Source: Ascidiaceihabitans sp029251465
Lineage (GTDB): Bacteria > Pseudomonadota > Alphaproteobacteria > Rhodobacterales > Rhodobacteraceae
Direction: 5' to 3'
NCBI RefSeq assembly: GCF_042932805.1
Contig: NZ_CP170633.1
Coordinates: 558,001-622,000 of the forward strand
Length of the DNA stretch: 64,000 nt
Part shown: positions 43,417 to 52,075 of the stretch, one piece after another
Layout: each line of letters opens with the position of its first letter
How positions within the stretch are numbered: the first letter of the stretch is position 1
Translations under genes and position numbers: made by a program
Notes under the pieces: generated by a model
Databases searched by the model: none
Told to the model about the DNA's origin: nothing
The model's input: only the letters and a program-made list of their open reading frames with translations

Positions 43417-44271
43417 TCAATTTGACACTAAATCTGCCAGCGCGCACCCAAGTTCGGTGTCATTTACAAGGTCCATGACGATGTCAAAATGATTGCGTTC
43501 AGGTGCTTCTAGGCGGGTGACGGTTGCATCGGCTTGGATCAAGTGATCGGCGAATTGATTGCTTTGCCGTTTGAATTCGTCGGTTTCCTGCGCGCCCCAA
43601 GCGATCACCGTATTGGGAAAGCCCGACAGATTGGCCCGCATCGGGCTGTTGCGTTTGGCCACGTCCACGTCCATGCCGACGGCGTCGTTAATGTAGGTGC
43701 CAATCAGAGGCTCTAATTCGTAAATCCCGGATAACAACGCCAGTCCTTTTGGTCGACGGATTGCAGGCAATTTCAGACAACACATGGCCGCCAGATGCGC
43801 GCCTGCGGAACTGCCGGACAGGATAAACGCAGATGGATCATACCCCAATTGGGCCGCATTATCGTGCAAGCATTCGATGGCGTCGCAACATTCGCTAACG
43901 ATGTCATCGAGGCTGGCGTCTGGGGCAAGTGTGTAGTCAATTGCCGCAAATCCCATACCTCGTTTTAGGGTGTCAGGTGCGGGAAAGAATGAATCGCGTT
44001 TGCTGAGCAGTTGCCAATATCCGCCATGGATAAAAATGTGCAGCGGTGCCAATTTGGACCCAGATGGCATTAATAGATCGATGGAATTGCTTGATTTGAA
44101 GCCATATTTGATCGTCTGTACGTTCTCGAAAGCGGCATAAGCCGCAGCACTTTTATCCACATACGCTTGGATAAACGGATCAATCGGACCATCTAGCACG
44201 GAGCTAGGAGAATAAGCCTGCGCACGCGTCGCTGCGTCCATGGTGCGCCATTGCGGGGTTCGATTATTCAT
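43417..44271 (-). CDS. Alpha/beta hydrolase, kynurenine-formamidase-like
   Basis: The 284-residue protein has the alpha/beta-hydrolase fold with the oxyanion motif HGGYW (82-86) of eukaryotic-type N-formylkynurenine formamidases and the nucleophile S155 in LSGSSAGAHLAAM. The catalytic His is likely in RNHFDIV near the end. It could hydrolyse N-formylkynurenine made by KynA, encoded at 49267, but its operon partners are a DapA-like lyase and a molybdenum hydroxylase, so another amide or ester substrate is possible. The ATG at 44271 follows the DapA-like stop by 10 bases; a TTG at 44277 is an alternative start. Confidence 0.82.
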   Translation of the reverse strand: MNNRTPQWRTMDAATRAQAYSPSSVLDGPIDPFIQAYVDKSAAAYAAFENVQTIKYGFKSSNSIDLLMPSGSKLAPLHIFIHGGYWQLLSKRDSFFPAPDTLKRGMGFAAIDYTLAPDASLDDIVSECCDAIECLHDNAAQLGYDPSAFILSGSSAGAHLAAMCCLKLPAIRRPKGLALLSGIYELEPLIGTYINDAVGMDVDVAKRNSPMRANLSGFPNTVIAWGAQETDEFKRQSNQFADHLIQADATVTRLEAPERNHFDIVMDLVNDTELGCALADLVSN

Positions 44272-44281
44272 TCGCAAAGCG

Positions 44282-45235
44282 TCACAATTTCAGGCCACAA
44301 GCTTCAAATGCTGTGCGCGTGGCCTGTTTTTCGGCTTCGGTCAATTCCAACATCGGATGGCGGACAGTGCCCCCAACTTGACCGAGCAATTCCTGCCAAT
44401 ATTTGCCATGCGCTGTGGGTTTGCCAGCAGGCTTTGTCGCTTTTATTGCAGCGCGCACGGGTTCAAGACTGTCGCGCAGTTTGCGTGCGGCAGTAAAATC
44501 GCCAGCAAAAGCCAGCTGCGTATAGTCATGCATGCGTTTGTCGTTTTTGGTTTGCAATTGGTAGGGCGGCGAAGAGCACAGATACAGTTGCCACCCAAGC
44601 TGTTCGATATTGTCGAGCCAATCGTCCTCGAGCGAGGTCGAGACCTGAATTTTGTCGCCTACAAGATGGGTCAGACGCACATACATTTCACGCGGAACCG
44701 AGTATTTTATGGCAACGATGTTGGGCAGTTCGGCAATGCGCGCACAGGTTTCCGGTTCCATCAGATACCCACTGTCAGGATGGCTCCACATGGCGATAGC
44801 TATATCAAGACGATCACATAGGTAGCTGTAATAATTGTACAAAACCTCATCGCGATCATGGCAGAAACTGAGGACCGGCGCATGCACGACGATGTAATCT
44901 GCGCCGCAATTTTGGGCGTGCAAGGCCAATTCTAGTACCGTGTCCACGTTCTGGTCGGACACCGACATGATCGTGGCGGCGGTTTGGCCGCACTCGTCCA
45001 CGGCGATGTCCATGTTGCGTTTGCGTTCATCCAGCGACATCGAGAAAAACTCGCCCTGCTTGCCGGCAATAAACAGCCCTGCGATGTCCAGATCATCGAT
45101 CCAGTGACGGATGTTACGACGCAATCCCGCCTCGTTAAATGCGCCGTCTTGATCAAAGGGGTTCAATGCTGCTGCCCAAATGCCGCGCATGTTTTCGCGT
45201 GCATATTCTTTGGCCTCGGATTTCAAATATTTCAT
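44282..45235 (-). CDS. Dihydrodipicolinate synthase-family lyase
   Basis: The 317-residue protein is a class I aldolase-type enzyme of the DapA family. The Schiff-base lysine is K177 in IVAIKYSVP, and LFIAGKQGEFFSMSLDERKR resembles the GTTGE region. The tyrosine that true DapA keeps in a PYY motif reads PVL (120-122), so it is not a lysine-pathway enzyme but more likely a hydratase-aldolase or other pyruvate-type lyase. It lies between the molybdenum hydroxylase (ATGA overlap) and the formamidase-like gene (10 bases), suggesting a common pathway. Confidence 0.88.
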   Translation of the reverse strand: MKYLKSEAKEYARENMRGIWAAALNPFDQDGAFNEAGLRRNIRHWIDDLDIAGLFIAGKQGEFFSMSLDERKRNMDIAVDECGQTAATIMSVSDQNVDTVLELALHAQNCGADYIVVHAPVLSFCHDRDEVLYNYYSYLCDRLDIAIAMWSHPDSGYLMEPETCARIAELPNIVAIKYSVPREMYVRLTHLVGDKIQVSTSLEDDWLDNIEQLGWQLYLCSSPPYQLQTKNDKRMHDYTQLAFAGDFTAARKLRDSLEPVRAAIKATKPAGKPTAHGKYWQELLGQVGGTVRHPMLELTEAEKQATRTAFEACGLKL

Positions 45236-47346
45236 GTCGCAGGTCCTTTTTGCCGGCTTTGCATCGCGCACCAGACACGATGCGGGGTCAGCGGCATTTG
45301 CAGATCAGTCACACCAAGCGGGGCAAGGGCGTCAAGGGCTGCGTTCAAAATAGCGGCAGGCGCACCGATCGTGCCAGCCTCGCCGACGCCTTTAGCCCCG
45401 AGCAGATTCATTGGGCTTGGGGTTTCGAAACTGTGCACCTCCAGTCGCGGTACATCGGTTGCGCGCGGGATCGCGTAGTCCATGAATGAACCGGTTAGCA
45501 ATTGGCCGTCTTCGTCGTAAGTGATCTGCTCCATCATGGCCTCGCCAAACCCTTGGGCAAAGCCGCCAACGATCTGGCCATGAACAAAATCGGGAACCAC
45601 GAGCGTACCTGCGTCATCCACGCACACCACCCGTTCCAGGGTTGGGGTCCCTGTATCGCGGCAAATAGAGATAACAGCGAGATACGCGCCATACCCCCAA
45701 GCCTGACCTTTGTTTTCATAGCGAGTTTGAACCGTGATGGGCAGTGGTTCGCCGTCTTTGACCCGTTGCTTGATCTGTTGGCACGCTTGCAAAACAGCGC
45801 TGCCACCGATGGCCGTGGAGCGGCTGGCCAAGGCGCCGATGCCAGCGGGGGCGTGATCTGTGTCGCCCATGCGGACCGTTACGTTGGCGGCTGGCAGGTC
45901 AAATGCCTGCGCTGCGATTTGGGCAAATGTTGTTTCGCGCGCGTGGCCTTGTGATGATGATCCGCTCGCGGCGATCACCTTGTTGTCTGGCTCTCGCGTT
46001 ACGGTCGCGCTTTCCCAGCCGCTGCCTGATGGCTCCAGATAGAAGGCTGTGCCAATGCCGACCAATTCGCCGGATTGGCGACGCGCATCGCGTGATTTCA
46101 TCAGTGAGATGTACGCTGATTTTTCGCGTAGCGCGGTCATGGCGTGATGATAATCGCCGGAATCTAACGTGTTACCGGTCGCTGTCAGGTGGGGGAACGC
46201 GTCGCTGCGCAATAGATTCCGGCTGCGTATCTCGAACGGGTCTTGCCCCAATGCGCGCGCGGCTTTGTCGACCAAACGCTCCATCAACATGTTGGCCTCG
46301 GGCCGTCCCGCGCCGCGATAAATGCCTGTAGGTCCGCGCCCGTCCTGGACAGCGCGGGTTGTGATATCTAAGGCATCTATGCCGTATCCCGAGGGCAAAA
46401 TGCGGCCGGCGTTCCATGCGGGAATCAGGCCCGAATTTGGCAACCATGCTCCAATTGGCGCTTCGATTTCGGCCTTGAGCGCGAGGAATTTTCCGCGCGG
46501 GTCACAGGCGAGCCACCCTTTTGTCGTCAATCCCCGCCCATGAGTGCCAGCCAAGAAGTCTTCGCTGCGCGAGGCGGTCCATTTGACGTCGCGTTTGTGC
46601 TGAAAGGCGGCCCAGACCGTGAATACCTCTTCTGGAAAGAGCGAGGCTTTCATCCCAAATGCGCCACCAACGTGTTGGGCAACAACACGAATTCGGCTGA
46701 TATCGATACCAAGGATCGATGCTAATTCGGAACGGCTGCGGTGCGGTGTCTGGGTGGAATGCCAAACGGTGACGCAGTCTGTTTTCGTGTCGTAGGCCAC
46801 TGAAATTGAACGCGGTTCCATCGGTGAGGGGGCCAGTCGCGGGTGCTGGATTGTGCAGGACACGACAAGATGTGCTGCGTCAAAGATTGAGGCTGCTGAC
46901 CCGTGTTGCCAACTTTGTTTGCCGACACACTTCAGGCGCTGTGTGGGATCGGCTTCAGTATCCACTTCGATCAAATCAGTAGCGTCTGCGCTGGATTGTG
47001 TTGACGTCCCCAACACCGCAGCGACAGGTTGACCTGCGGCGCGAACATGGGTTTGAGCGAGGATTTCGAAGGGCAACGTGTGACTGGTTTCCAGAACCGG
47101 ATTCAGCGACAGAGCGCCAAGCGTTTTGACATCTGCACCAGTATGGACAGCGTGAATTTGCGGTGCATTCATCGCCCCGGCCACGTCTAGCCCCACGATT
47201 TTACCTTCAGAGGCCGCTGCGCGCACAAAGACAACATGCAACGGCGACTCCAATGGCACATCATCTGCAAAACGACCCCGACCAGTAATCAGATCGTAGT
47301 CCTCTCGTTTGATCAATCGCGGGTTCGCTGGGGGTGACAAGGTCAT
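45232..47346 (-). CDS. Xanthine dehydrogenase-family molybdopterin-binding subunit
   Basis: The 704-residue protein is the large catalytic subunit of a molybdenum hydroxylase (CoxL/XdhB type), typically hydroxylating N-heterocycles or aldehydes. Features include the opening KREDYDLITGRGRFADDV, QHVGGAFGMKASLFPEE, GPTGIYRGAGRPEANML, and the catalytic glutamate E656 in GAKGVGEAGTIGAP. The usual FeS and FAD subunits are not encoded next to it. The start at 47346 was chosen because the longer frame would cross the divergent nadX promoter. It is first in the operon with the DapA-like and formamidase-like genes. Confidence 0.93.
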   Translation of the reverse strand: MTLSPPANPRLIKREDYDLITGRGRFADDVPLESPLHVVFVRAAASEGKIVGLDVAGAMNAPQIHAVHTGADVKTLGALSLNPVLETSHTLPFEILAQTHVRAAGQPVAAVLGTSTQSSADATDLIEVDTEADPTQRLKCVGKQSWQHGSAASIFDAAHLVVSCTIQHPRLAPSPMEPRSISVAYDTKTDCVTVWHSTQTPHRSRSELASILGIDISRIRVVAQHVGGAFGMKASLFPEEVFTVWAAFQHKRDVKWTASRSEDFLAGTHGRGLTTKGWLACDPRGKFLALKAEIEAPIGAWLPNSGLIPAWNAGRILPSGYGIDALDITTRAVQDGRGPTGIYRGAGRPEANMLMERLVDKAARALGQDPFEIRSRNLLRSDAFPHLTATGNTLDSGDYHHAMTALREKSAYISLMKSRDARRQSGELVGIGTAFYLEPSGSGWESATVTREPDNKVIAASGSSSQGHARETTFAQIAAQAFDLPAANVTVRMGDTDHAPAGIGALASRSTAIGGSAVLQACQQIKQRVKDGEPLPITVQTRYENKGQAWGYGAYLAVISICRDTGTPTLERVVCVDDAGTLVVPDFVHGQIVGGFAQGFGEAMMEQITYDEDGQLLTGSFMDYAIPRATDVPRLEVHSFETPSPMNLLGAKGVGEAGTIGAPAAILNAALDALAPLGVTDLQMPLTPHRVWCAMQSRQKGPAT

Positions 47347-47463
47347 AACGGGCGTGTTTCCAGCGTGGTAAAAAAGACGGATATGCCGGTCAAAATATTG
47401 CCAGCCAAACGGTAGCATGCAAGGAGTTTGTGACAGAGTATCCGGATTTAGACGAGGACTAGG

Positions 47464-48234
47464 ATGAAAATTGCACTGATTGGACAGGGCGCAATTGCGC
47501 AATTTGTGATGGAGCAGGCGCAATGTCATGGTTTTGAGGTGGCGGCTATTGTCCTGCGTGCCGGGCGCGCGCCGAAAGTTTCCGGCATGAAAATCGTTCA
47601 TCAAGTGGCTGATTTAGATCATGATATCGACGTGGTTGTTGACTGCGCTGGGCATCAGGCGTTGCGTGAAATCGGGCCAGACGTGATGTGTGCGGGGATT
47701 GACCTTGTCACAATTTCAATTGGGGCGCTTGCCGATGATGCCGTTTCGGCCTCGTTGCGTGATGCAGCCAAGGCTGGTGGTTCCAAGTTGCATTTGGCCA
47801 GCGGTGCAATTGGCGCGCTGGATTGTTTGAGGGCTGCGAAAATTGGGACGCTGCACGAGGTCATTTACGTGGGGCGCAAGCCACCAATGGGCTGGGCAGG
47901 ATCGCCGGCCGAGGCGACGCTCGACCTAACGACACTCACATCCGGTCACGCAGTTCACTTTGAAGGCAGCGCGCGGGATGCCGCATTGGCCTACCCCAAA
48001 AACGCCAATGTCGCGGCGGCAGTGGCCATCGCAGGCATCGGTTTTGATGACACCAAAGTACAGTTGATCGCAGACGCGGATGTGGAGGTTAACACCCATG
48101 AAATTCGCGCCCGCGGCGATTTTGGCAGCTTTGCTTTTCAAATCGGAGGCGAGGTTCTGCCCGGTAATCCGCGCACGTCAGCACTGGCAGCCATGAGCGT
48201 GGTCAGCACGATTGTTGACCTGAAAAACGCCTGA
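47464..48234 (+). CDS. nadX: L-aspartate dehydrogenase
   Basis: The 256-residue enzyme oxidises aspartate to iminoaspartate with NAD(P)+, an entry into NAD synthesis. The Rossmann start MKIALIGQGAIAQFV, LASGAIGALDCLRAA and YPKNANVAAAVAIAG are typical for the family. It is divergent from the molybdenum hydroxylase and 62 bases upstream of nbaC. It could serve NAD synthesis with nadA elsewhere, or act as an amine dehydrogenase on an intermediate of the neighbouring pathway. Confidence 0.93.
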   Translation: MKIALIGQGAIAQFVMEQAQCHGFEVAAIVLRAGRAPKVSGMKIVHQVADLDHDIDVVVDCAGHQALREIGPDVMCAGIDLVTISIGALADDAVSASLRDAAKAGGSKLHLASGAIGALDCLRAAKIGTLHEVIYVGRKPPMGWAGSPAEATLDLTTLTSGHAVHFEGSARDAALAYPKNANVAAAVAIAGIGFDDTKVQLIADADVEVNTHEIRARGDFGSFAFQIGGEVLPGNPRTSALAAMSVVSTIVDLKNA

Positions 48235-48296
48235 TACGTTGACGAAACATGGCTTGGTGTCCACACTTGGGCACGTGTCATCACGAGGAAAACAAA

Positions 48297-48839
48297 ATGT
48301 CCAAACTGGCTGCCTTTAATTTTCACAAGTGGATCGAAGAACATCGTCATCTATTAAAACCGCCTGTTGGCAACAAGATGATTTGGTCGGATTCCGACAT
48401 GATGGTCACGGTTGTTGGTGGTCCAAACAAGCGCACCGATTACCACGACGATCCGGTCGAAGAGTTCTTTTATCAACTCGAAGGTGACATGCTGCTGAAG
48501 CTTTACGATGGCACTGAGTTTTACGATGTACCGATCCGTGAAGGCGAGATTTTCTTGCTGCCAGCGCATGTACGTCATTCGCCGCAGCACCCGCAAGAAG
48601 GGTCAATTGGTCTTGTGATCGAACCCAAACGGGCGACAGGGCAGTTGGACGCAATTGAATGGTATTGCTTTGAGTGCAGTGCCTTGGTGCACCGCGCAGA
48701 GATGCAATTGACGTCAATCGTGGATGATTTGCCACCGGTCTACGACAGGTTTTATGCGTCTGAAGAGCAGCGCAAATGCCCTGAGTGTGGCACAATCCAC
48801 CCCGGAAAAGAGCCGCCAGAGGGTTGGGTGCAGCTATAG
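48297..48839 (+). CDS. nbaC: 3-Hydroxyanthranilate 3,4-dioxygenase
   Basis: The 180-residue cupin cleaves 3-hydroxyanthranilate to 2-amino-3-carboxymuconate semialdehyde, which closes spontaneously to quinolinate. Iron ligands match H50, E56 and H94 in RTDYHDDPVEEFFYQ and AHVRHSP. The bacterial rubredoxin-like extra iron site is present: C124, C127 in WYCFECSAL and C161, C164 in KCPECGT. The start at 48297 was preferred over an earlier in-frame codon. Co-transcription with nadX is likely. The enzyme that would make its substrate, kynurenine 3-monooxygenase, is not in the window. Confidence 0.95.
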   Translation: MSKLAAFNFHKWIEEHRHLLKPPVGNKMIWSDSDMMVTVVGGPNKRTDYHDDPVEEFFYQLEGDMLLKLYDGTEFYDVPIREGEIFLLPAHVRHSPQHPQEGSIGLVIEPKRATGQLDAIEWYCFECSALVHRAEMQLTSIVDDLPPVYDRFYASEEQRKCPECGTIHPGKEPPEGWVQL

Positions 48840-48842
48840 CGA

Positions 48843-49007
48843 TTATTTTCTTGGGCGAAAGAACGGGATCATAAAAATCAGGCACGCCAGCAGGAAAAAC
48901 ACTGACCCAAACATCGCCCAAAAGCTGCCGACGGATGCAATAATAAAGCCGACAGCCGAGACGCAAAATAAAATCCAGCCGATGAAATTGATGGTGTTGT
49001 CTGTCAT
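48843..49007 (-). CDS. Small two-helix membrane protein
   Basis: A 54-residue open frame, starting MTDNTINFIGWILFCVSAVG and ending FFRPRK, has two hydrophobic helices (about 9-27 and 31-48) and a basic tail. It is not homologous to anything I recognise. It is convergent with nbaC, ending 3 bases from its stop. The ribosome site is weak (AAGA), so expression is uncertain. Its hydrophobic, nearly perfect two-helix pattern argues for a real gene over a chance frame. Confidence 0.55.
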   Translation of the reverse strand: MTDNTINFIGWILFCVSAVGFIIASVGSFWAMFGSVFFLLACLIFMIPFFRPRK

Positions 49008-49266
49008 GTTCGCGCGATCTTATGTTTCTAGTTCGGTGCACGATATCGCTAATCCCAAAACAATCCAGACTTAAAATACTTGGGTATGTGTGCAAGGTGT
49101 CGTGGTAATTTTGCATGTCGAAGGTTTCTGTCTGGTTATTTCCTTTATGCTTAAAATATTTCTGCTTGAAGCAATTGAAACGCACCTCTAACCTAACCCT
49201 ACGCGTACCTCGCAGAACGCCCAGAATCTTTCAAAAAGAATCCGATGACCACAACAGGAGCCCCTC

Positions 49267-50064
49267 ATGAGCGATCACCACGGTGCCAAGATGAACTTTG
49301 CTGATGACATGTCGTACGGCGACTATCTCGGTCTTGACCAGCTGCTGAACGCACAGCATCCGCGTTCCGATGCGCATGACGAAATGTTGTTCATCGTTCA
49401 GCACCAGACGTCGGAATTGTGGATGCGCTTGGCCATTCACGAGCTGCAGAATGCGCGCCTGAAAATCATGGAAAACGATTTGCAGCCAGCCTTCAAAATG
49501 TTGACACGGGTAGCGCGGATATTCGAACAGTTGAACAACGCCTGGGACGTTTTGCGGACCATGACGCCCAGTGAGTACACTGAATTTCGCCCCAGTTTAG
49601 GCAATTCCTCAGGGTTTCAATCGCACCAATATCGATTGATTGAATATCTTTTGGGCAATCGACAGATGGCGCTAAAGAAAGTGCATGAACACAAGCCAGA
49701 CGCGCTGGCCGCATTGGAAGATGAACTGGCTTTGCCCAGTCTGTATCAGGTGGCATTGACCGCGATTGGCGCGGATGCAGGCCCGCCGGGGCAGACCGCA
49801 TGGGCAGCAAACGATGACGTTCAAGCCCGCTGGCAGGCAATTTACGAGAACCCGAAAGACAATTGGGAACTGTATCAATTGGCCGAAAAGCTTGTTGATT
49901 TAGAAGACTATTTTCGTCGATGGCGGTTTAACCATGTGACCACCGTTGAACGGATAATCGGGTTCAAACGCGGCACAGGCGGGACGTCAGGGGTGGCATA
50001 TTTGCGCAAAATGCTCGAAGTAGAACTGTTCCCGGAACTTTGGCATGTCAGAGGAGATTTGTGA
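49267..50064 (+). CDS. kynA: Tryptophan 2,3-dioxygenase
   Basis: The 265-residue heme enzyme opens the indole ring of tryptophan to N-formylkynurenine. The active-site histidine H46 lies in FIVQHQTSELWMRL, and proximal heme ligand H223 in RFNHVTTVERIIGFKRGTGGTSG. Length fits bacterial enzymes. CAGGAG lies upstream of the ATG. It overlaps kynU by one base as TGATG. Two CTTAAAATA repeats 80 bases apart lie in the 259-base upstream region and may be regulatory. Confidence 0.97.
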   Translation: MSDHHGAKMNFADDMSYGDYLGLDQLLNAQHPRSDAHDEMLFIVQHQTSELWMRLAIHELQNARLKIMENDLQPAFKMLTRVARIFEQLNNAWDVLRTMTPSEYTEFRPSLGNSSGFQSHQYRLIEYLLGNRQMALKKVHEHKPDALAALEDELALPSLYQVALTAIGADAGPPGQTAWAANDDVQARWQAIYENPKDNWELYQLAEKLVDLEDYFRRWRFNHVTTVERIIGFKRGTGGTSGVAYLRKMLEVELFPELWHVRGDL

Positions 50065-51254
50065 TGACGTCGGTGCTTAGAAAAGAAATGTTTCATTTGC
50101 CAGAAGGGGTCATTTACCTCGATGGAAATTCGCTTGGTCCGTTGCCCAAGGCGGTGCCAGAGCGTTTGCAAAAGATGTTGACGGACGAATGGGGCGACAT
50201 GCTGATCAAGGGCTGGAACACGGCCGGTTGGATGGATCAACCTGCGCGCGTCGGTAACAAAGTTGCAACGTTGATTGGCGCCCCGGATGGCACCGTTGTG
50301 CTGGGCGATACCCTTTCGATCAAGGTGTTTCAGGCCGTCGCGGCAGCCATCAAGATGCGCCCAAAGCGACGTGTGATCCTGAGCGATACAGGCAATTTTC
50401 CGACAGACGTGTACATGGCAAATGGATTGGCTAAATTGCTGGACCAAGGGTATGAGGTGAAAACTGTCGATCCGGCCGAAGTCACAACGCATTTCAACGA
50501 CGACGTGGCGGCTGTGATGTTGACCCAAGTTGATTACCGCACGGGTCGTTTGTACGACATGAACGCCGTGACCAAACTGGCGCATGATGCAGGCGCTGTG
50601 ATGATTTGGGATCTGGCACACAGTGCCGGTGCGTTGCCGGTTGATTTGGTTGCGTCTAACTGCGAATTCGCGATTGGGTGCACTTATAAATACCTCAATT
50701 CTGGCCCCGGCGGCCCTGCGTTTATCTATGTGCGCCATGACCTTCAGGACCAGATAGAACCAGCCTTGTCGGGATGGTTAGGCCACGACGCACCGTTTGA
50801 TTTCGATCTCGATTATCGTCCGGGGCAAGGTATTGAACGCATGCGCGTGGGTACCCCGTCGGTGATGCAATCGACCTCGCTCGAGGTTGCGATGGAGATT
50901 TGGCAAAGCATTGATATGCACGATATTCGTGCTGCTTCAATTGGCCTGCAAGAGCTGTTCATTGCAGAACTTGAGGCGCAAGTGCCGGAACTGGAATTGG
51001 CAAGCCCGCGCAACCCGCAAGACCGTGGTAGTCAGGTTTCTTTTAGATTTTCAGATGGTTACGCGGCAATGCAGGCCATCATCGAACGTGGAGTGATCGG
51101 TGATTTCCGCGCGCCTGATATTATGCGCTTCGGCTTTACTCCGCTCTACATCGACGAGGGTGATGTGCGCGGTGCCGTCGCGATCATCGCAGATGTGATG
51201 AACAATCGCCTATGGGACGCGCCCAAATACAAGCAGCGAAATCGCGTGACTTAA
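50064..51254 (+). CDS. kynU: Kynureninase
   Basis: The 396-residue PLP enzyme splits kynurenine to anthranilate and alanine. The PLP lysine is K209 in FAIGCTYKYLNSGPGGPAFIYV, and IYLDGNSLGPLPKA is the conserved opening. The start ATG at 50064 overlaps the kynA stop, with GAGGAG 10 bases upstream. With KynA and a formamidase it gives the three-step route from tryptophan to anthranilate. It lies 14 bases from the convergent znuB. Confidence 0.97.
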   Translation: MTSVLRKEMFHLPEGVIYLDGNSLGPLPKAVPERLQKMLTDEWGDMLIKGWNTAGWMDQPARVGNKVATLIGAPDGTVVLGDTLSIKVFQAVAAAIKMRPKRRVILSDTGNFPTDVYMANGLAKLLDQGYEVKTVDPAEVTTHFNDDVAAVMLTQVDYRTGRLYDMNAVTKLAHDAGAVMIWDLAHSAGALPVDLVASNCEFAIGCTYKYLNSGPGGPAFIYVRHDLQDQIEPALSGWLGHDAPFDFDLDYRPGQGIERMRVGTPSVMQSTSLEVAMEIWQSIDMHDIRAASIGLQELFIAELEAQVPELELASPRNPQDRGSQVSFRFSDGYAAMQAIIERGVIGDFRAPDIMRFGFTPLYIDEGDVRGAVAIIADVMNNRLWDAPKYKQRNRVT

Positions 51255-51268
51255 ACGCAGAAAATATC

Positions 51269-52063
51269 CTAGGCGCGGTTGCGCACGATACCAACTAAAG
51301 TGGTTAAGACAAAGACTGCGGCGGCAATCGAAACGATTGTCGGTCCGGTCTGCGTGTCCCATCGGAATGCGGCATTTAACCCACCAAGGGCCGAAAAAAC
51401 CCCGATACACGCGGCGAGCAGTGCCATGGTTTCAGGCGTGCGGGCGAGGGGGCGCGCGGCAGCGGCGGGGATGATAAGCAGCGCGGAAATCAGCAATGCC
51501 CCGACCACTTTGATCGCGACGGCCACAACAACGGCCAACGCCAGTGTCAAAATTAGCTGTTCGCGTCGCGCATTTATGCCGCTGGCCGTGGCCAAATCGG
51601 GGCTTAGTGTAACGCTGAGCAACGCTTGCCAACGCCAGATCAACAGACCGATCACGCCAGCGGCCCCGGCCCAGATCAACGCCACGTCGCTCTTTGAAAC
51701 GGCTAAAATATCACCAATCAAATAGGCCATTAAATCCATGCGCACGCCGCTCATCAATGAGACGGCCAACAGACCCAGCGCCAGCATCGTGTGGGCAAGA
51801 ACGCCTAGTAGTGTATCTTCGGCCAGGCCACGGCCGGAAAGAGTGCTGACCATAATCGCAACCAACAGGGAAATCGCCAAGACACCCAGCATAATTGGTC
51901 CGTCAAAGGCCAGCGCAAGTGCAACCCCCAGCAAGGCGGCGTGCGCGGTCGCATCGCCGAAATATGCCATGCGTCGCCACACCACAAAGCACCCCAAAGG
52001 GGCAGCGGCAGCGGCCACACCGACACCGGCCAAGGCGGCGCGAACCATGAAATCATCAAGCAT
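51269..52063 (-). CDS. znuB: Zinc ABC transporter permease
   Basis: The 264-residue inner-membrane permease has about eight hydrophobic helices in the metal-type ABC-3 pattern: opening VRAALAGVGVAAAAAPLGCFVVWRRMAYFGD and VVGALLISALLIIPAAAAR. The ATG at 52063 (MLDDF) follows znuC by 12 bases with AAGGTC as ribosome site; a TTG six bases earlier is less likely. The operon zur-znuC-znuB and the divergent znuA make zinc import the clear role. Confidence 0.95.
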   Translation of the reverse strand: MLDDFMVRAALAGVGVAAAAAPLGCFVVWRRMAYFGDATAHAALLGVALALAFDGPIMLGVLAISLLVAIMVSTLSGRGLAEDTLLGVLAHTMLALGLLAVSLMSGVRMDLMAYLIGDILAVSKSDVALIWAGAAGVIGLLIWRWQALLSVTLSPDLATASGINARREQLILTLALAVVVAVAIKVVGALLISALLIIPAAAARPLARTPETMALLAACIGVFSALGGLNAAFRWDTQTGPTIVSIAAAVFVLTTLVGIVRNRA

Positions 52064-52075
52064 TATCAAAGACCT

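Noticed and set aside
43313..43420. Minus-strand run resembling a truncated membrane-protein tail, ending ...MLGVLIIVAVSTHPL
   Set aside because: Short, no start or upstream partner, and it runs into the end of the hydrolase gene in another frame; chance hydrophobicity is likelier than a gene remnant.
48406..49185. 259-codon minus-strand frame covering nbaC
   Set aside because: His- and Arg-rich shadow of nbaC without family features; the only plausible gene there is the separate 54-codon frame in another phase.
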